Below are positions 1-9,134 of a stretch of 64,000 nucleotides of DNA, piece after piece. Position numbers and translations under genes: made by a program. Under the pieces are notes generated by a model. It was not told the origin of the DNA and ran no database searches. It worked only from the letters and a program-made list of their open reading frames with translations. The stretch's first letter is position 1. Each line of letters starts with the position of its first letter. The stretch is from Brevundimonas sp. (GTDB lineage: Bacteria; Pseudomonadota; Alphaproteobacteria; Caulobacterales; Caulobacteraceae): NCBI RefSeq assembly GCF_030704825.1, contig NZ_JAUYNX010000003.1, forward strand, positions 62,001-126,000. The letters run 5' to 3'.

Positions 1-261
1 GGCCAGGGGAAAGGTGTCGACCGGATTTCCCGCGAACCGCCAGCGGCCGGACTCGTCCTCGTCGGTCGGATCGAACACGGCGTCGGCGGCGTCGAAGGCG
101 GCCGGGTCGCGCGGCGACCAGAAGCACTGGGGCTCCGGCCGGACCACGGTGTGGCGGCCATAGCGCTCCAGCTTGCGGCCGTCGCCGCTGTCCAGCAGGG
201 CGTAGTCGACCCAGGCGCGGGTGACGAGGGTTTCAGGCGACGGGTTCAGACGCGGCGGCAT
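1..261 (-). CDS. class I SAM-dependent rRNA-type methyltransferase, N-terminal part (runs off window)
   Basis: The first 87 codons of a leftward gene are present, starting at an ATG whose first base is 261; the rest lies beyond position 1. The visible protein contains WVDYALLDSGDGRKLERYG followed by VVRPEPQCFW, a pattern I recall from class I SAM-dependent methyltransferases annotated as 23S rRNA modifying. The methyl-donor binding domain is not in view, so substrate cannot be judged. The start lies inside the 3' end of the glycosyltransferase gene (29 bp overlap, same strand), which suggests cotranscription. Alternative: another RlmI-like methyltransferase subgroup. Family assignment is from memory of the motif. 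Confidence 0.7.
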   Translation of the reverse strand, partial: MPPRLNPSPETLVTRAWVDYALLDSGDGRKLERYGRHTVVRPEPQCFWSPRDPAAFDAADAVFDPTDEDESGRWRFAGNPVDTFPLA

Positions 262-1729
262 GGCCCGCTGATAGGCGGAGAGGCGCGGTCGCGTCCAGCG
301 CGTCGTATGTTTCGGCCCCGGTCGAGGCTGGCTGGACCGCCTCCGGCCCCGCGTCGCGACGGTGGGGCGTCTTGTCCCATGCGAAGGGGTCGCGAACCAG
401 TCGCCAGGCGGCGTGGGCGAAGGCCAGGCTGAGCAGGGACCAGTAGGCCGGGGCCGCGATCATGTCGGCGGGGCCGTAGGGAACGCCGGCGCGGCGGGCT
501 CCGATGGCCGAGGACAGCCATGCCGAGGCGGCCCCGAGGATCATGACGCTCAGCGCCAGCGCGGGCGTTTCCGGCGGCAGGCCCGCCATGGCCGCGACCA
601 GGACGGCGGCCGCGACCCAGGCCAGGGTGAGGCCGTGGATGGCCGCCGAAACGAGACCGGCGCCGACGGTCATGACCAGGGCGAGGAGGCCGCGCCAGCC
701 CAGTCGCCACGGCTGACGGGTGTGGACGCCCCAGGTCTGGAGGTACCCTTTGAGCCAGCGTGTTCTCTGTGGCAGCCAGTGGTCGAGGCTGTGAGGCGGC
801 GTCTCCCAGGTCGGGCGGGTGATCACGCCCAGCCTCCAGCCGTTCGCCCACAACCGGAACCCCAGATCGGCGTCCTCGGTGACGTTCCAGGCGTCCCAGC
901 CGCCCACGGCGCGGAGAACATCGACGCGGAAGTGATTGCTGGTGCCGCCCAGGGGGAAGGGCAGGCCGACGCGGGTCATGCCGGGCAGGGCCACGTCGAA
1001 CAGCCCGGCGTATTCGGCGGCGAACTGGCGCTGGAGGAACCCCGCTCCCGCGCGAATGCGCAGCGGAGCCTGGAGACAGGCGAGACGGCCCGAGGGATCG
1101 GCGGCGAACCGGGCGGCGGCCTCGCGCAACTGGAGGGGATGGGGTGCGTCCTCCGCGTCATAGACGGTCAGGAGCTCGCCGGTCGCATGGGTCAGGGCGT
1201 GGTTCAGGGCCCGGGGCTTGGTCCCGGGACGGCCCGGCGGCGCGACGAGGATTCCGAGCCAGTCCGGGCGCGGGGCGGCCCGGGCCGCCGCGATCGTCTC
1301 GTGATCGTGCGCCTCCAGCACCAGCAGCCCTTGCAGGCGATCCGACGGATAGTCGAGGCGCGACAGGCGCTCGATCAACTGACCCACGATCTCCGCCTCG
1401 TCATGGAGGGCGGCCAGCACCGTGTAGCGGGGCCAGCGGGGCGGGGCGACCGGCTGCGGCGCCGGGCGGGCTCCCAGAAGGATCAGGCTGGTGCGCCAGA
1501 TCGCCAGCGCCAGGAAGGCGACGGCCGCGGCGAGGACGAGCCCCTCGCCCGCCCGTCCGGGACCAAGCCATATCAGAAGCGCGCCGAGGCCCGCGAGCGC
1601 GGCGGCGAAAACAATCTGGGCGGGCGCGAAACCTCGCATGGCCGCGCTCTGCCCGAGCGGAGGGCCGTATCGCGCGGCGTCGCGCCGGCGATCTTCCAGA
1701 TCGCTGTTCCCAACCCACTCCACCACCAA
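233..1729 (-). CDS. membrane glycosyltransferase, family 2 (BcsA-like)
   Basis: Predicted inner-membrane processive-type glycosyltransferase. Two hydrophobic segments lie near residues 34-75, then a GT-A domain: the acidic motif in VYDAEDAP (about residue 190), TEDADLGFRLW (about 285) and the QRTRW form of the Q-x-x-R-W motif (about 322), followed by several membrane segments near the C-terminus. These are the D, D, D, QxxRW signature of GT2 enzymes that polymerise or transfer sugars at the membrane. The chosen start is TTG at 1729, preceded by GAGG six bases upstream; ATG at 1639 is an alternative that loses 30 charged residues before the first membrane segment. Acceptor and sugar are unknown; no other polysaccharide gene is adjacent. 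Confidence 0.8.
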   Translation of the reverse strand: MVVEWVGNSDLEDRRRDAARYGPPLGQSAAMRGFAPAQIVFAAALAGLGALLIWLGPGRAGEGLVLAAAVAFLALAIWRTSLILLGARPAPQPVAPPRWPRYTVLAALHDEAEIVGQLIERLSRLDYPSDRLQGLLVLEAHDHETIAAARAAPRPDWLGILVAPPGRPGTKPRALNHALTHATGELLTVYDAEDAPHPLQLREAAARFAADPSGRLACLQAPLRIRAGAGFLQRQFAAEYAGLFDVALPGMTRVGLPFPLGGTSNHFRVDVLRAVGGWDAWNVTEDADLGFRLWANGWRLGVITRPTWETPPHSLDHWLPQRTRWLKGYLQTWGVHTRQPWRLGWRGLLALVMTVGAGLVSAAIHGLTLAWVAAAVLVAAMAGLPPETPALALSVMILGAASAWLSSAIGARRAGVPYGPADMIAAPAYWSLLSLAFAHAAWRLVRDPFAWDKTPHRRDAGPEAVQPASTGAETYDALDATAPLRLSAGHAAASEPVA

Positions 1730-1796
1730 GGGTTACCTCGCTGATTCGCGCATCGCAACCGGTTGGCGCGGGGAGGGGAATGCCGCTATTCAGGGC

Positions 1797-1808
1797 CCGG
1801 ACGTCCGG
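1797..1808. promoter_or_regulatory. perfect 12-bp palindrome upstream of tetR-like gene
   Basis: CCGGACGTCCGG is a perfect palindrome ending nine bases before the GTG start of the TetR-family regulator. TetR proteins bind palindromes as dimers and commonly repress their own gene, so this is a candidate operator. Direct evidence is only the symmetry and position; short GC palindromes also occur by chance in GC-rich DNA. Confidence 0.3.
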
Positions 1809-1817
1809 AGTTACCGC

Positions 1818-2447
1818 GTGACACTCGCCCCGCTCAACCTGCGTTCACAACGCAAGCCCAAGGGCGAAGGCCATGCCCGTCGCGCGGAGATCCTGGCCGC
1901 CGCCGAACGCATCTTCGTCGAACACGGCTACGAAGGCGCGACGATCCGCAAGATCGCCGACGAGGTCGGCCTGTCCTCGACCGCGCTCTACATGCATTTC
2001 GCCGAGAAGGGCGAAATCCTTCAGGAAATCTGCCGGCAGGCCTTCGCGGCCCTGCTGGAGATGAACGAGGCCATCGTAGCCGAGCCCGGCGGGCCGGAGG
2101 AACGGCTGCGGCGGATGCTGCGGGCCTATATCGACTTCGGCTTCGCCAATCCGAACGCCTATCGGCTGATCTACATGACCCGACCGGTCGAGCTTCAGCA
2201 CGGTGCTCTCTCGGCGGCGCAGGAACTGGGCGGGGGCCTCTACCGATCGTTCGAGGTGGTGGTCGAGGACGCCGAGGCGGCCGGACTGCTGCGTGGCGAC
2301 GCACGGACGACGGCCCAGGCGCTGTGGGCCGGATGCCATGGCGTGGTGTCGCTGGTGATCACCAAACCGTATTTCGACTGGGTCGAACGTGAGACGCTGG
2401 TGACGACTCTGGTGGAGGGGTTGTTCGCGGGCCTGCTGAAACCGTGA
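1818..2447 (+). CDS. TetR/AcrR-family transcriptional regulator (WHG C-terminal type)
   Basis: One-component repressor-type regulator of 209 residues. The N-terminal helix-turn-helix is clear: RRAEILAAAERIFVEHGYEG, then ATIRKIADEVGLSSTALYMHF. The C-terminal ligand domain has WAGCHGVVSL, the W-x-G-x-H-G feature of the WHG/TetR_C subgroup. GTG at 1818 is chosen because it is the last start before the conserved HTH; the upstream reading frame lacks coding character. It overlaps the following substrate-binding protein gene by GTGA, so it is probably cotranscribed with, and may control, the importer. The ligand is not known. Confidence 0.88.
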   Translation: MTLAPLNLRSQRKPKGEGHARRAEILAAAERIFVEHGYEGATIRKIADEVGLSSTALYMHFAEKGEILQEICRQAFAALLEMNEAIVAEPGGPEERLRRMLRAYIDFGFANPNAYRLIYMTRPVELQHGALSAAQELGGGLYRSFEVVVEDAEAAGLLRGDARTTAQALWAGCHGVVSLVITKPYFDWVERETLVTTLVEGLFAGLLKP

Positions 2448-3241
2448 GGCGGCTGGCGTGGGCGCTGGCCGCCGGGTCGGCGCTCGGCGCTGGCGGAGCG
2501 GAAGCCCGGCCCTTGCGGGTCATGGCCCTGGACCAGTGCGCCGACCAGTATGTCCTGGCCCTCGCGCCCGACGCCGACCTGGCCCTGTCGCCGCGCGCCG
2601 ACGATCCGGACGCCTGGATGCGGGAAGCCGCCGCGGGGCGCCGACGAGTGCGGCCGACGCTTGAGGCCGCCATCGCCTTCCGGCCCGACGTGGTGGTGCG
2701 CTACTGGGGCGGGGAGCCCCGGCTGCTGGCTCGGCTCGAGGCGTCCGGCGTTCGTGTTGTCACGATCGAAGACGCGACGGATTTCGACGGGGTGCGGGCG
2801 GACATTCGCGCCGTGGCGGAGGGTCTGGGCGTCCCGGGGCGAGGCGAGGCCCTGACGGCGCGGATGAACGGGACCCTGCGCAGGGCCGCGCCCCGCGCCC
2901 GCGCGCCGGAGCGGTCGGCCCTGTATCTGACGGCCGGCGGATTCACGGCCGGCAAGGGTACGCTGGTGGACGCCATCCTGAGGGCGGCCGGTTTCAGCAA
3001 TGCGGCGGAGGAGCCGTTCTTCGCCCCGATCAGCGTCGAACGGATCGCCCTGTTTCCGCCGGCGCGGTTCGTGCTGGGCTTCTTCGACCAGGCGCGCGGC
3101 GACTGGCGCGGGCCGGGCCGGCACCCCGTCGTGCAGCGAACGGCCCGGGGCAGGGTGGCGGCGCGACTGCCGGCGGCCGTCCTGACCTGCCCGGCGTGGT
3201 TCGCGGCCGACGCGGCGGCGATGCTGAAGGCCGGAGCATGA
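2444..3241 (+). CDS. ABC importer periplasmic binding protein, BtuF/FepB-like (helical backbone)
   Basis: 265-residue periplasmic binding protein. A signal peptide (MRRLAWALAAGSALGAGGAEA) is followed by RVMALDQCADQYVLALAP, typical of cluster A-II binding proteins for cobalamin, haem or ferric siderophores (the ALDQC/SLDxC region). The mature domain has PDVVVRYWGGEP and a C-terminal lobe with FLARF-like residues FVLGFF. Start is GTG at 2444, overlapping the regulator stop. It sits directly before permease and ATPase genes, completing an importer. Whether the ligand is a corrinoid or a ferric complex cannot be read; no cobalamin riboswitch was recognised upstream. Confidence 0.82.
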   Translation: MRRLAWALAAGSALGAGGAEARPLRVMALDQCADQYVLALAPDADLALSPRADDPDAWMREAAAGRRRVRPTLEAAIAFRPDVVVRYWGGEPRLLARLEASGVRVVTIEDATDFDGVRADIRAVAEGLGVPGRGEALTARMNGTLRRAAPRARAPERSALYLTAGGFTAGKGTLVDAILRAAGFSNAAEEPFFAPISVERIALFPPARFVLGFFDQARGDWRGPGRHPVVQRTARGRVAARLPAAVLTCPAWFAADAAAMLKAGA

Positions 3242-4230
3242 AGGCCGGTCCTTCGCGGCTGACGCTCGTGCTGGCGGGACTGATCGCGGCAGCGGCGGTC
3301 CTGGGAATCCTGCTGGGCGAGACCGTTTTCAACATGGCGCAGATGACGCAGGCCTTCGCCGATTCCGCCTCGGGACCGGCGGAGGTGCTGTGGCAGGTTC
3401 GCGCGCCGCGCGTGGCGACGGCCCTGATGGTCGGGGCGGCCCTGGGCCTGTCCGGGGCCGTGATGCAGGGTCTGTTGCGCAATCCGCTGGCCGATCCGGG
3501 CGTGCTGGGCGTGTCGTCGTCGGCGGCGCTGGCGGCGGCGACGGCCATCGTGCTGGGCGGGGCGGCCATGCCGGGGGCGGTGGAGACGTCGGCCTTGGCG
3601 GGCGCCGGCCTGGCCGGAGGCTTGCTGATCCTGTTCGCGGCGCGGGTGCGCTCCCCCGAGGCCCTGATCCTGTTCGGGGTGGCGCTATCGAGTTTTGCGG
3701 GAGCGGCCACGGCCCTGATCTTCAACCTGTCGCCGTCTCCCATCGCCTCGGCCGAGGTGATGAGCTGGCTGTTGGGGTCGGTGCAGAACCGCAGCTGGAT
3801 TGACGTGGCCTGGGTCACGCCGGCGGTGCTGGTCGCGGCGGCCCTGGCGGTGCTCGCGGCGCCGGGTCTGCGGATGCTGGGCCTCGGCGAGGAGACGGCG
3901 CGGACTTCGGGCCTGCCCATGGCGCGTCTGCGGCTGCTGGCCCTGCTGGCCACGGCCCTGGCGGCCGGGGCGGCGGTGGCGGTGGCCGGCGTGATCGGCT
4001 TCGTCGGCCTGGCGGCGCCGCATCTGGTGCGTGGCGCGGTGCGGGGCGATCCCGGGCGTCTGCTGCTGCCCTCGGCGCTGGCGGGCGGGCTGATGCTGGT
4101 GGTCGCCGACCTGCTGGCGCGGATGACGCCGACCGATCAGGAGCTGAAGCTGGGCGTGTTCACGGCCCTGGTCGGGGCGCCCCTGTTCGCCCTGATCGCC
4201 TGGCGGGCGGCGCGGGAGTGGCGGCTGTGA
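3238..4230 (+). CDS. ABC importer permease, FecCD/BtuC family
   Basis: 330-residue polytopic membrane protein. Conserved FecCD features include WQVRAPRVATALMVGAALG, GAVMQGLLRNPLADPGVLG (first third), and VAGVIGFVGLAAPHLVRG near residue 260, the coupling region that contacts the ATPase. Length matches BtuC/FecC/FhuB half permeases (about 330). ATG at 3238 overlaps the binding-protein stop by ATGA. Together with its neighbours it would import a cobalamin-like or iron-chelate substrate across the inner membrane. No TonB-dependent receptor gene is in the window to define the ligand. Confidence 0.9.
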   Translation: MKAGPSRLTLVLAGLIAAAAVLGILLGETVFNMAQMTQAFADSASGPAEVLWQVRAPRVATALMVGAALGLSGAVMQGLLRNPLADPGVLGVSSSAALAAATAIVLGGAAMPGAVETSALAGAGLAGGLLILFAARVRSPEALILFGVALSSFAGAATALIFNLSPSPIASAEVMSWLLGSVQNRSWIDVAWVTPAVLVAAALAVLAAPGLRMLGLGEETARTSGLPMARLRLLALLATALAAGAAVAVAGVIGFVGLAAPHLVRGAVRGDPGRLLLPSALAGGLMLVVADLLARMTPTDQELKLGVFTALVGAPLFALIAWRAAREWRL

Positions 4231-5024
4231 GCGCGCTGGAACTGCGGGGAGCCACGGCCGTCCTGGGCGGACGGACGGTTCTGGATCGGGTCGGCCTGTC
4301 GGTGGCGGCGGGCGAACTGGTCGCCGTGGTGGGCCCGAACGGAGCGGGCAAGTCGAGCGCGATCCGGGCCCTGGCGGGGCTGCTGCCTTTGAACGGCGGG
4401 CAGGCGATGCTGGGCGGCGGCGACGTGACGGGCCTGTCGGCACGGGCGCGGGCGGAACGCGCCGCCTATCTGCCGCAGGAGCGGCGCATCGCCTGGAACC
4501 TGCCGGCGGTCGAGGTGGCGGCGCTGGGCGCGCCCTTTCTGACGACGGCCGATGCGCTGGCCCGGGCGCGGTCGGCGCTGGACGAGGTCGAGGCCGGGCA
4601 TCTGGCCGACCGGGGCGTGGCCGAGATGTCGGGCGGCGAGCGGGCCCGGGTGCTGCTGGCGCGGGCGTTGGCGACGGGCGCGGCGGCCCTGCTGGTCGAC
4701 GAGCCGATCGCCGGGCTGGATCCGGAGGCGCAGCTGATGGTGCTGGAACGGCTGAAGGCGCGGGCGGCGGCGGGGCAGGCGGTGCTGGTCAGCCTGCACG
4801 ACCTGGCCCTGGCGGCGCGGTTCGCGGACCGGGTGGTGGTGCTGGACGGGGGCCGGGTCGGCGCCGACGCCCCGCCGATGGCGGCTCTGACGCCGGAGAC
4901 CATGGCGAGGACATTCGGCCTGGCGGCGCGCTGGGTCGAGGGGCCGGACGGGCCGCTTCTGTCCAGCGGGCGCTATTCCGAAGCTTCGGGCTCCGGCGCG
5001 CGCAGGGCTTCCTCCCCGGCGTAG
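4227..5024 (+). CDS. ABC importer ATP-binding protein, BtuD/FecE family
   Basis: 265-residue ATPase of the importer. Walker A is VGPNGAGKS (about residue 37), Q-loop LPQERR, signature MSGGERAR (about 134), Walker B ALLVDEPIAGLD, and H-loop VSLHD. GTG at 4227 overlaps the permease stop (GTGA) and has GGGAG eight bases upstream; GTG at 4218 is another possibility. The last 52 bp overlap the convergent lytic transglycosylase gene, so the C-terminus (ending RRASSPA) is poorly conserved territory. Energises uptake by the two preceding gene products. Confidence 0.9.
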   Translation: MSALELRGATAVLGGRTVLDRVGLSVAAGELVAVVGPNGAGKSSAIRALAGLLPLNGGQAMLGGGDVTGLSARARAERAAYLPQERRIAWNLPAVEVAALGAPFLTTADALARARSALDEVEAGHLADRGVAEMSGGERARVLLARALATGAAALLVDEPIAGLDPEAQLMVLERLKARAAAGQAVLVSLHDLALAARFADRVVVLDGGRVGADAPPMAALTPETMARTFGLAARWVEGPDGPLLSSGRYSEASGSGARRASSPA

Positions 5025-7063
5025 GCGGCATAGGGCCGGGACCCCGCGGGGGCGCCGCGTCTCAGATCCGCCGACAGGGTCAGCGGCGCCGAACCGCCGT
5101 TCAGGCGCGCGCGATAAACCTGCATGTTTTCCATGACTCGCATCATGTAGTTACGAGTCTCGGTGAAGGGCGCACACTCGATGAAGTCGACCGGATCGAC
5201 CGCGCCGCCGCGCGGATCGCCGCAGCGCGCCACCCATTGCGGGGGCCGGGCGGGCCCCGCGTTGTAGCCGATGGTGGTCAGCAGCATGGAGCCGCCGAAA
5301 TCGTTGGTCAGGTCGCCGAGGTGATAGCTGCCCAGCGTCATGTTGAAGTCGCCGTCGTACAGCCGCTCGTCGGAATAGGGCAGGCCCAGCTGGCGGGCGA
5401 CGCTGCGGCCCGTGGCGGGCAGGAATTGCATCATGCCGCGGGCGTTGGCGTGCGATCGGGCGCGGGGATCGAAGCTCGATTCCTGCCGGGTGATGGCGAG
5501 GGTGAACTCCAGCGGCGCGGCGCCCGGCACGGCCGGGGGGATGCGGATGGGGTACTGGCGCTCGGGCATCAGATAGCCGCGCTGGCTGGCGGCGCGGCCG
5601 ACCATCATGGCGGTGAAGCCTTCGCCATAGTTGCGCGACAGGTCCATGAGCAGGGCCAGTTGGGCGGAGTCTGGCAGGTCGTCGTCCAGCTGGTAGGCGA
5701 AGACGCGGAACAGGCTGGTCTCGCCGGTCTCGCCGAGGATGCGCAGGGCGCGAACCACCTCATTGGCCTCGAACGCGGCGACGTCGGCCGCGGTCGGAAC
5801 CGGATCGGCGGGCAGGGTGATCGTGGTCAGGCCGGCCTTCTCGGCGGCCAACTGGCCGTAGAAGGTCTGGATGTGGCGCGACCCGGCCTGGTAGAACTGG
5901 ATCGCGGCCGGGGTATTGCCCTGGGCCTCGGCGGCGCGGCCCAGCCAGTAGAGGGCCCGGCCCTGGGTGATCGGCGTCGAGGACGACTGGCGCAGGGTCT
6001 CGAAATGGCGGGCCGCCCGGGCCGGATCGTTCAGCTTCACCAGCGCCGTCCAGCCAGCGAAGAATTCGGCGTCGACCTTGCGCTCGCCGGACGGGAAGCC
6101 GTGGCCGGCCATGGCGTCATAGGCGGCCTGGCCGTTGCGGCGCTCCAGGGCGTCGAGGAAATAGTTGCGGCGTTCGCTCCACAGGGTGTTCTGACCCTCG
6201 GTGTGTGACGGGGCGGCGGGCAGGGCAGCCAGCAGGGCGAAGCCCTCGGACTGTCGGTTCTGCGAGCGCAGGATGCGGACCCGCTCCAGCACCACGGCGG
6301 GGTCCATCGCCTGCGCGGGGCTGAGACCGGCGACCACGGCGTCAGGGCTGTAGGCGGTGCGCAGGGCCATGGCCGCCTCGGCCACGGCGCGGCGTTCCGG
6401 GGAGACCATCTGCACCATGCTCCGCGTGGCCGGTCCGTGGGGCCCGGGCAGCAGCATGTTCAGCCGCGCCTCGTGGTCGGCCTGGGTCAGGCTGGAGCCC
6501 CAGCGGGCGAGAATGCGGCCCTGCGTCGCCTCGTCGAACGAGCGGGTCCGCCACCAGTCGCCGATCAGCCGCCGCGCCTCATCCGACCTCCCGCCCTGCT
6601 CCAGGGCCTCGGCCAGGGCGATGGCCCCCTCGACGGTCGTCGGCTCATTCCGGGCGAACAGCGCCAGGGCGGCGGCGGCGCCGGCGTAGGAGCGATCGAG
6701 AACCCGTTCGGCTGCGATGCGGCGGCTCTCGGCGCGTGGCCAGCCTGCGAAACGGGTCTGGGCGTCGGCGAGATCGCTGTACGGCAGCTGTTCGGCCGCG
6801 GTGTCCAGCAGGGCCCATTCGACCAGTTTCCGCGCGGTCGGGTCGCCGATCTGCGACGCGGCGTTGCGGGCGCCCGTCACATCGCGGGCCCGCGCGGCCG
6901 CCAGGCCCTGGCGGAAGAGCGCCGTGTCCTGATCGTTCAGCAGGCGCGGCTGGTTGCTGACCGGGCCGGAGGCCACGGCGCTGTAGGGCGTTTCCTGGGG
7001 GATCAGGGTCTCGGGCGCGGGGGCGAGAAGGGCCAGGGCGGCCGCGAGGCTGGCAGCGATCAT
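4973..7063 (-). CDS. soluble lytic murein transglycosylase (Slt70-like)
   Basis: About 696-residue periplasmic enzyme that cleaves the MurNAc-GlcNAc bond of peptidoglycan with 1,6-anhydro product formation. A short hydrophobic leader ([13 protein letters not shown]) begins the protein; a long helical superhelix occupies the first 480 residues; the C-terminal SLT domain has [18 protein letters not shown], with the catalytic glutamate in RQESSFD, then [12 protein letters not shown] and [14 protein letters not shown]. Start ATG at 7063 gives the best leader and has GGAG upstream; ATG at 7081 adds six residues. It is convergent with, and overlaps, the importer ATPase gene. Confidence 0.9.
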   Translation of the reverse strand: MIAASLAAALALLAPAPETLIPQETPYSAVASGPVSNQPRLLNDQDTALFRQGLAAARARDVTGARNAASQIGDPTARKLVEWALLDTAAEQLPYSDLADAQTRFAGWPRAESRRIAAERVLDRSYAGAAAALALFARNEPTTVEGAIALAEALEQGGRSDEARRLIGDWWRTRSFDEATQGRILARWGSSLTQADHEARLNMLLPGPHGPATRSMVQMVSPERRAVAEAAMALRTAYSPDAVVAGLSPAQAMDPAVVLERVRILRSQNRQSEGFALLAALPAAPSHTEGQNTLWSERRNYFLDALERRNGQAAYDAMAGHGFPSGERKVDAEFFAGWTALVKLNDPARAARHFETLRQSSSTPITQGRALYWLGRAAEAQGNTPAAIQFYQAGSRHIQTFYGQLAAEKAGLTTITLPADPVPTAADVAAFEANEVVRALRILGETGETSLFRVFAYQLDDDLPDSAQLALLMDLSRNYGEGFTAMMVGRAASQRGYLMPERQYPIRIPPAVPGAAPLEFTLAITRQESSFDPRARSHANARGMMQFLPATGRSVARQLGLPYSDERLYDGDFNMTLGSYHLGDLTNDFGGSMLLTTIGYNAGPARPPQWVARCGDPRGGAVDPVDFIECAPFTETRNYMMRVMENMQVYRARLNGGSAPLTLSADLRRGAPAGSRPYAAYAGEEALRAPEPEASE

Positions 7064-7173
7064 TGCGTGTCCGATCTCCATGCGTCGCGGTTGCGGTCAG
7101 TCCACCGGCAACCTACCCTCCAGCGCTTCTCCCGGCGAACGCCGCCTCTTTCCACGCAGGACCATCTGTCTCA

Positions 7174-8055
7174 ATGACCGCCCCCTTGTTCAAGGGCGTG
7201 ATCACCGCCCTGATCACACCACTTCGTGACGGAAAGGTGGACGAAGCCGCCTTCACCCGGTTGCTGGAACGCCAGATCGCCGCCGGGATCCACGGCGTCG
7301 TGCCGATGGGCACGACGGGCGAGAGCGCGTCCCTGCACCTGGACGAGCACAAGCGCGTGGTCGAACTGTGCGTGCAGGTCGCGGCCGGCCGCGTGCGGGT
7401 GATCGCCGGCGCCGGATCGTCGGCGACGGACAAGGCGACCGAACTGGTGCGCTTCGCCAAGACCGTCGGTGCGGACGGCGCCCTGGTCGTCACCCCCTAT
7501 TACAACCGTCCCTCGCAGGAGGGTCTGGCCCGCCATTTCGAGGCCATCGCCGAGGCGGTCCAGCTGCCGGTGCTGCTGTACAACGTGCCCGGCCGGACCG
7601 GCGTGGACCTGTCGAACGACACCGTTGCCCGGCTGGCGGCGCATCCGAACATCGTCGGCATCAAGGACGCGACCGGCGACCTGTCGCGGGTCAGCTGGAT
7701 GCGGGCCCATATCGGCAGCCAGTTCGATCTGATCTCGGGGGACGACCCCAGCTACCTCGGCTACCATGCCCACGGCGGGGTCGGGGTAATCTCGGTGACG
7801 TCCAATGTCGCGCCCGAGGCCATGGTCGCCCTGCACGAGGCGGCGGCCGCCGGCGACTACGCGGCGGCGCGCAACTGGCAGGACCGGCTGATCGGCCTGC
7901 ACAAGGCGCTGTTTCTCGACAACTCCCCGTCGCCGACGAAATACGCCCTGTCGCGGCTGCAACTGTGCGGCGAGGAAGTCCGTCTGCCCCTGTCCCTGAC
8001 CTCCGATGCGGTGAAGCCCGCCATCGAGGGGGCGATGGCCGCCGCCGGGATTTAA
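7174..8055 (+). CDS. dapA: 4-hydroxy-tetrahydrodipicolinate synthase
   Basis: 293-residue TIM-barrel aldolase condensing pyruvate with aspartate semialdehyde, the first dedicated step to diaminopimelate and lysine. Visible features: [20 protein letters not shown] at the N-terminus, GTTGESASL (substrate GTTGE loop), [10 protein letters not shown] and LYNVPGRTG (active-site tyrosine), and the Schiff-base lysine in VGIKDATGD. Length matches the family. ATG at 7174 is chosen because conservation begins there. The final codons (GI then stop) form the beginning of a 72-bp tandem repeat described separately. Confidence 0.97.
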   Translation: MTAPLFKGVITALITPLRDGKVDEAAFTRLLERQIAAGIHGVVPMGTTGESASLHLDEHKRVVELCVQVAAGRVRVIAGAGSSATDKATELVRFAKTVGADGALVVTPYYNRPSQEGLARHFEAIAEAVQLPVLLYNVPGRTGVDLSNDTVARLAAHPNIVGIKDATGDLSRVSWMRAHIGSQFDLISGDDPSYLGYHAHGGVGVISVTSNVAPEAMVALHEAAAAGDYAAARNWQDRLIGLHKALFLDNSPSPTKYALSRLQLCGEEVRLPLSLTSDAVKPAIEGAMAAAGI

Positions 8056-8189
8056 CCCGGCCAAAACGAAAATCGCCGTCCAATGCGTCCGATGAGTCCG
8101 CCCGGTGCGCTTCCGGACGGGATTTAACCCGGGAAAAAAGACCCCTGCCGTCCGATGCGTCCGAAGCGTGCGTTCGGTTCGCTTCTGAA
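8046..8189. repeat. two ungapped 72-bp tandem repeat units spanning the dapA stop
   Basis: Unit A is 8046-8117 and unit B 8118-8189. Both begin CGGGATTTAACCCGG, share CCGTCC-ATGCGTCCGA and end in TCGCTTC/GCGCTTC; by hand alignment about 55 of 72 positions match with no gaps. Unit A contains the last dapA codons and stop. Each unit opens with a short CGGG...CCCG inverted repeat. Beyond unit B the 260-base stretch before smpB holds no gene that I can support. Confidence 0.85.
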
Positions 8190-8248
8190 GCGGGATGTTT
8201 CGGCTGTGGCGGACGCTTCGCGACATGGCCGGAGCATTGCATGCGGAT

Positions 8249-8265
8249 ACGTCCGAATCGGACGT
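8249..8265. promoter_or_regulatory. 17-nt inverted repeat upstream of smpB
   Basis: ACGTCCGA and TCGGACGT flank a single central A, giving eight perfect pairs about 50 bases before the smpB start. It has no following T-run, so a terminator is unlikely; a dimeric protein binding site or an RNA hairpin in the smpB leader are both possible. Only the symmetry is seen. Confidence 0.35.
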
Positions 8266-8316
8266 AGGGCCGAAGAGCGCCTTCGCGTCAGCGAACGGAA
8301 GGTGTAGGAGCCGGGC

Positions 8317-8787
8317 ATGGCCTCCACCGCTCCCAAGATGAAGATCATCGCCGAGAACCGGCGGGCGAAATTCGACTATTTCCTCGAGGACTATATCGAG
8401 GCCGGGATCATGCTGCTCGGCACCGAGATCAAGGCCCTGCGCGACGGCCGGGCCAATATCGCCGAGAGCTATGCGGCGGTGGAGGGGCGAGAGATCGTGC
8501 TCGTGAACGCCGACATCCCGCCCTACAAACAGGCCAACCGCTTCAACCACGAGCCGCGCCGGCACCGGAAGCTGCTGCTGCACCGCAAGCAGATCGACAA
8601 GCTGATCGGCGCCGTCCAGCGCGACGGCCAGACCATCATTCCGGTCAAGCTGTACCTGAACGAGGCGGGCAAGGCGAAGATCGAGATCGCCCTGGCCAAG
8701 GGCAAGAAGCTGCACGACAAGCGCGAGGCCACGGCCCAGCGCGACTGGCAGCGCGACAAGGCCCGGCTGATGAAGGAACGGGGCTGA
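8317..8787 (+). CDS. smpB: SsrA-binding protein SmpB
   Basis: 156-residue basic RNA-binding protein that carries tmRNA into stalled ribosomes. Seen: [70 protein letters not shown] and the basic C-terminal tail [19 protein letters not shown], which inserts into the ribosomal mRNA channel. All are hallmarks of SmpB and the length is typical. The partner RNA ssrA and the tag adaptor SspB are encoded about 42 kb further on in this window. Confidence 0.97.
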   Translation: MASTAPKMKIIAENRRAKFDYFLEDYIEAGIMLLGTEIKALRDGRANIAESYAAVEGREIVLVNADIPPYKQANRFNHEPRRHRKLLLHRKQIDKLIGAVQRDGQTIIPVKLYLNEAGKAKIEIALAKGKKLHDKREATAQRDWQRDKARLMKERG

Positions 8788-8809
8788 CGGGGCTGAGGCG
8801 CCGGCGCGT

Positions 8810-9004
8810 TCAGGCGATCGGTCGGGCGTCCAGCACGCCGGGCGCGTCGGCGGTCATATAGGCCTCGATCCCGCCGGGCCCCACCGACGGCTGGCTCCAT
8901 TGCTGGATCACCATTCCCATGGCGGCGATCAGCCCCGCCATCAGCAGCGCCCACAGCGCCGTCTTTCTCTCGCGGGGCGAGAAGACCCCCTTCGACCTAC
9001 GCAT
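8810..9004 (-). CDS. small single-span membrane protein, unknown function
   Basis: 64-residue protein starting MRRSKGVFSPRERKTALW, with a basic N-terminus, one hydrophobic segment (ALLMAGLIAAMGMVIQQW) and a short polar tail. ATG at 9004 has GGAGG seven bases upstream, which supports it over a longer frame starting at 9106. It lies convergent to smpB and downstream of nothing obvious. I do not recognise the family. The 130 bases between it and the next gene hold nothing that I can identify. Confidence 0.55.
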   Translation of the reverse strand: MRRSKGVFSPRERKTALWALLMAGLIAAMGMVIQQWSQPSVGPGGIEAYMTADAPGVLDARPIA

Positions 9005-9134
9005 CGCAGCCTCCAAAGCTGTTCGATCAACGCAAGCTACGCGGCACTGTTCCTGAGGGTTGAGGCTACACCCGACGCTGGCTGATTCGCGTGGCGCGGG
9101 AGCCACACTCGCCGGCCAGGCGAGCCGCGTCGGG

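Noticed and set aside
1640..1817. Cobalamin riboswitch upstream of the importer
   Set aside because: No B12-box-like sequence or extended leader is visible in the short region.
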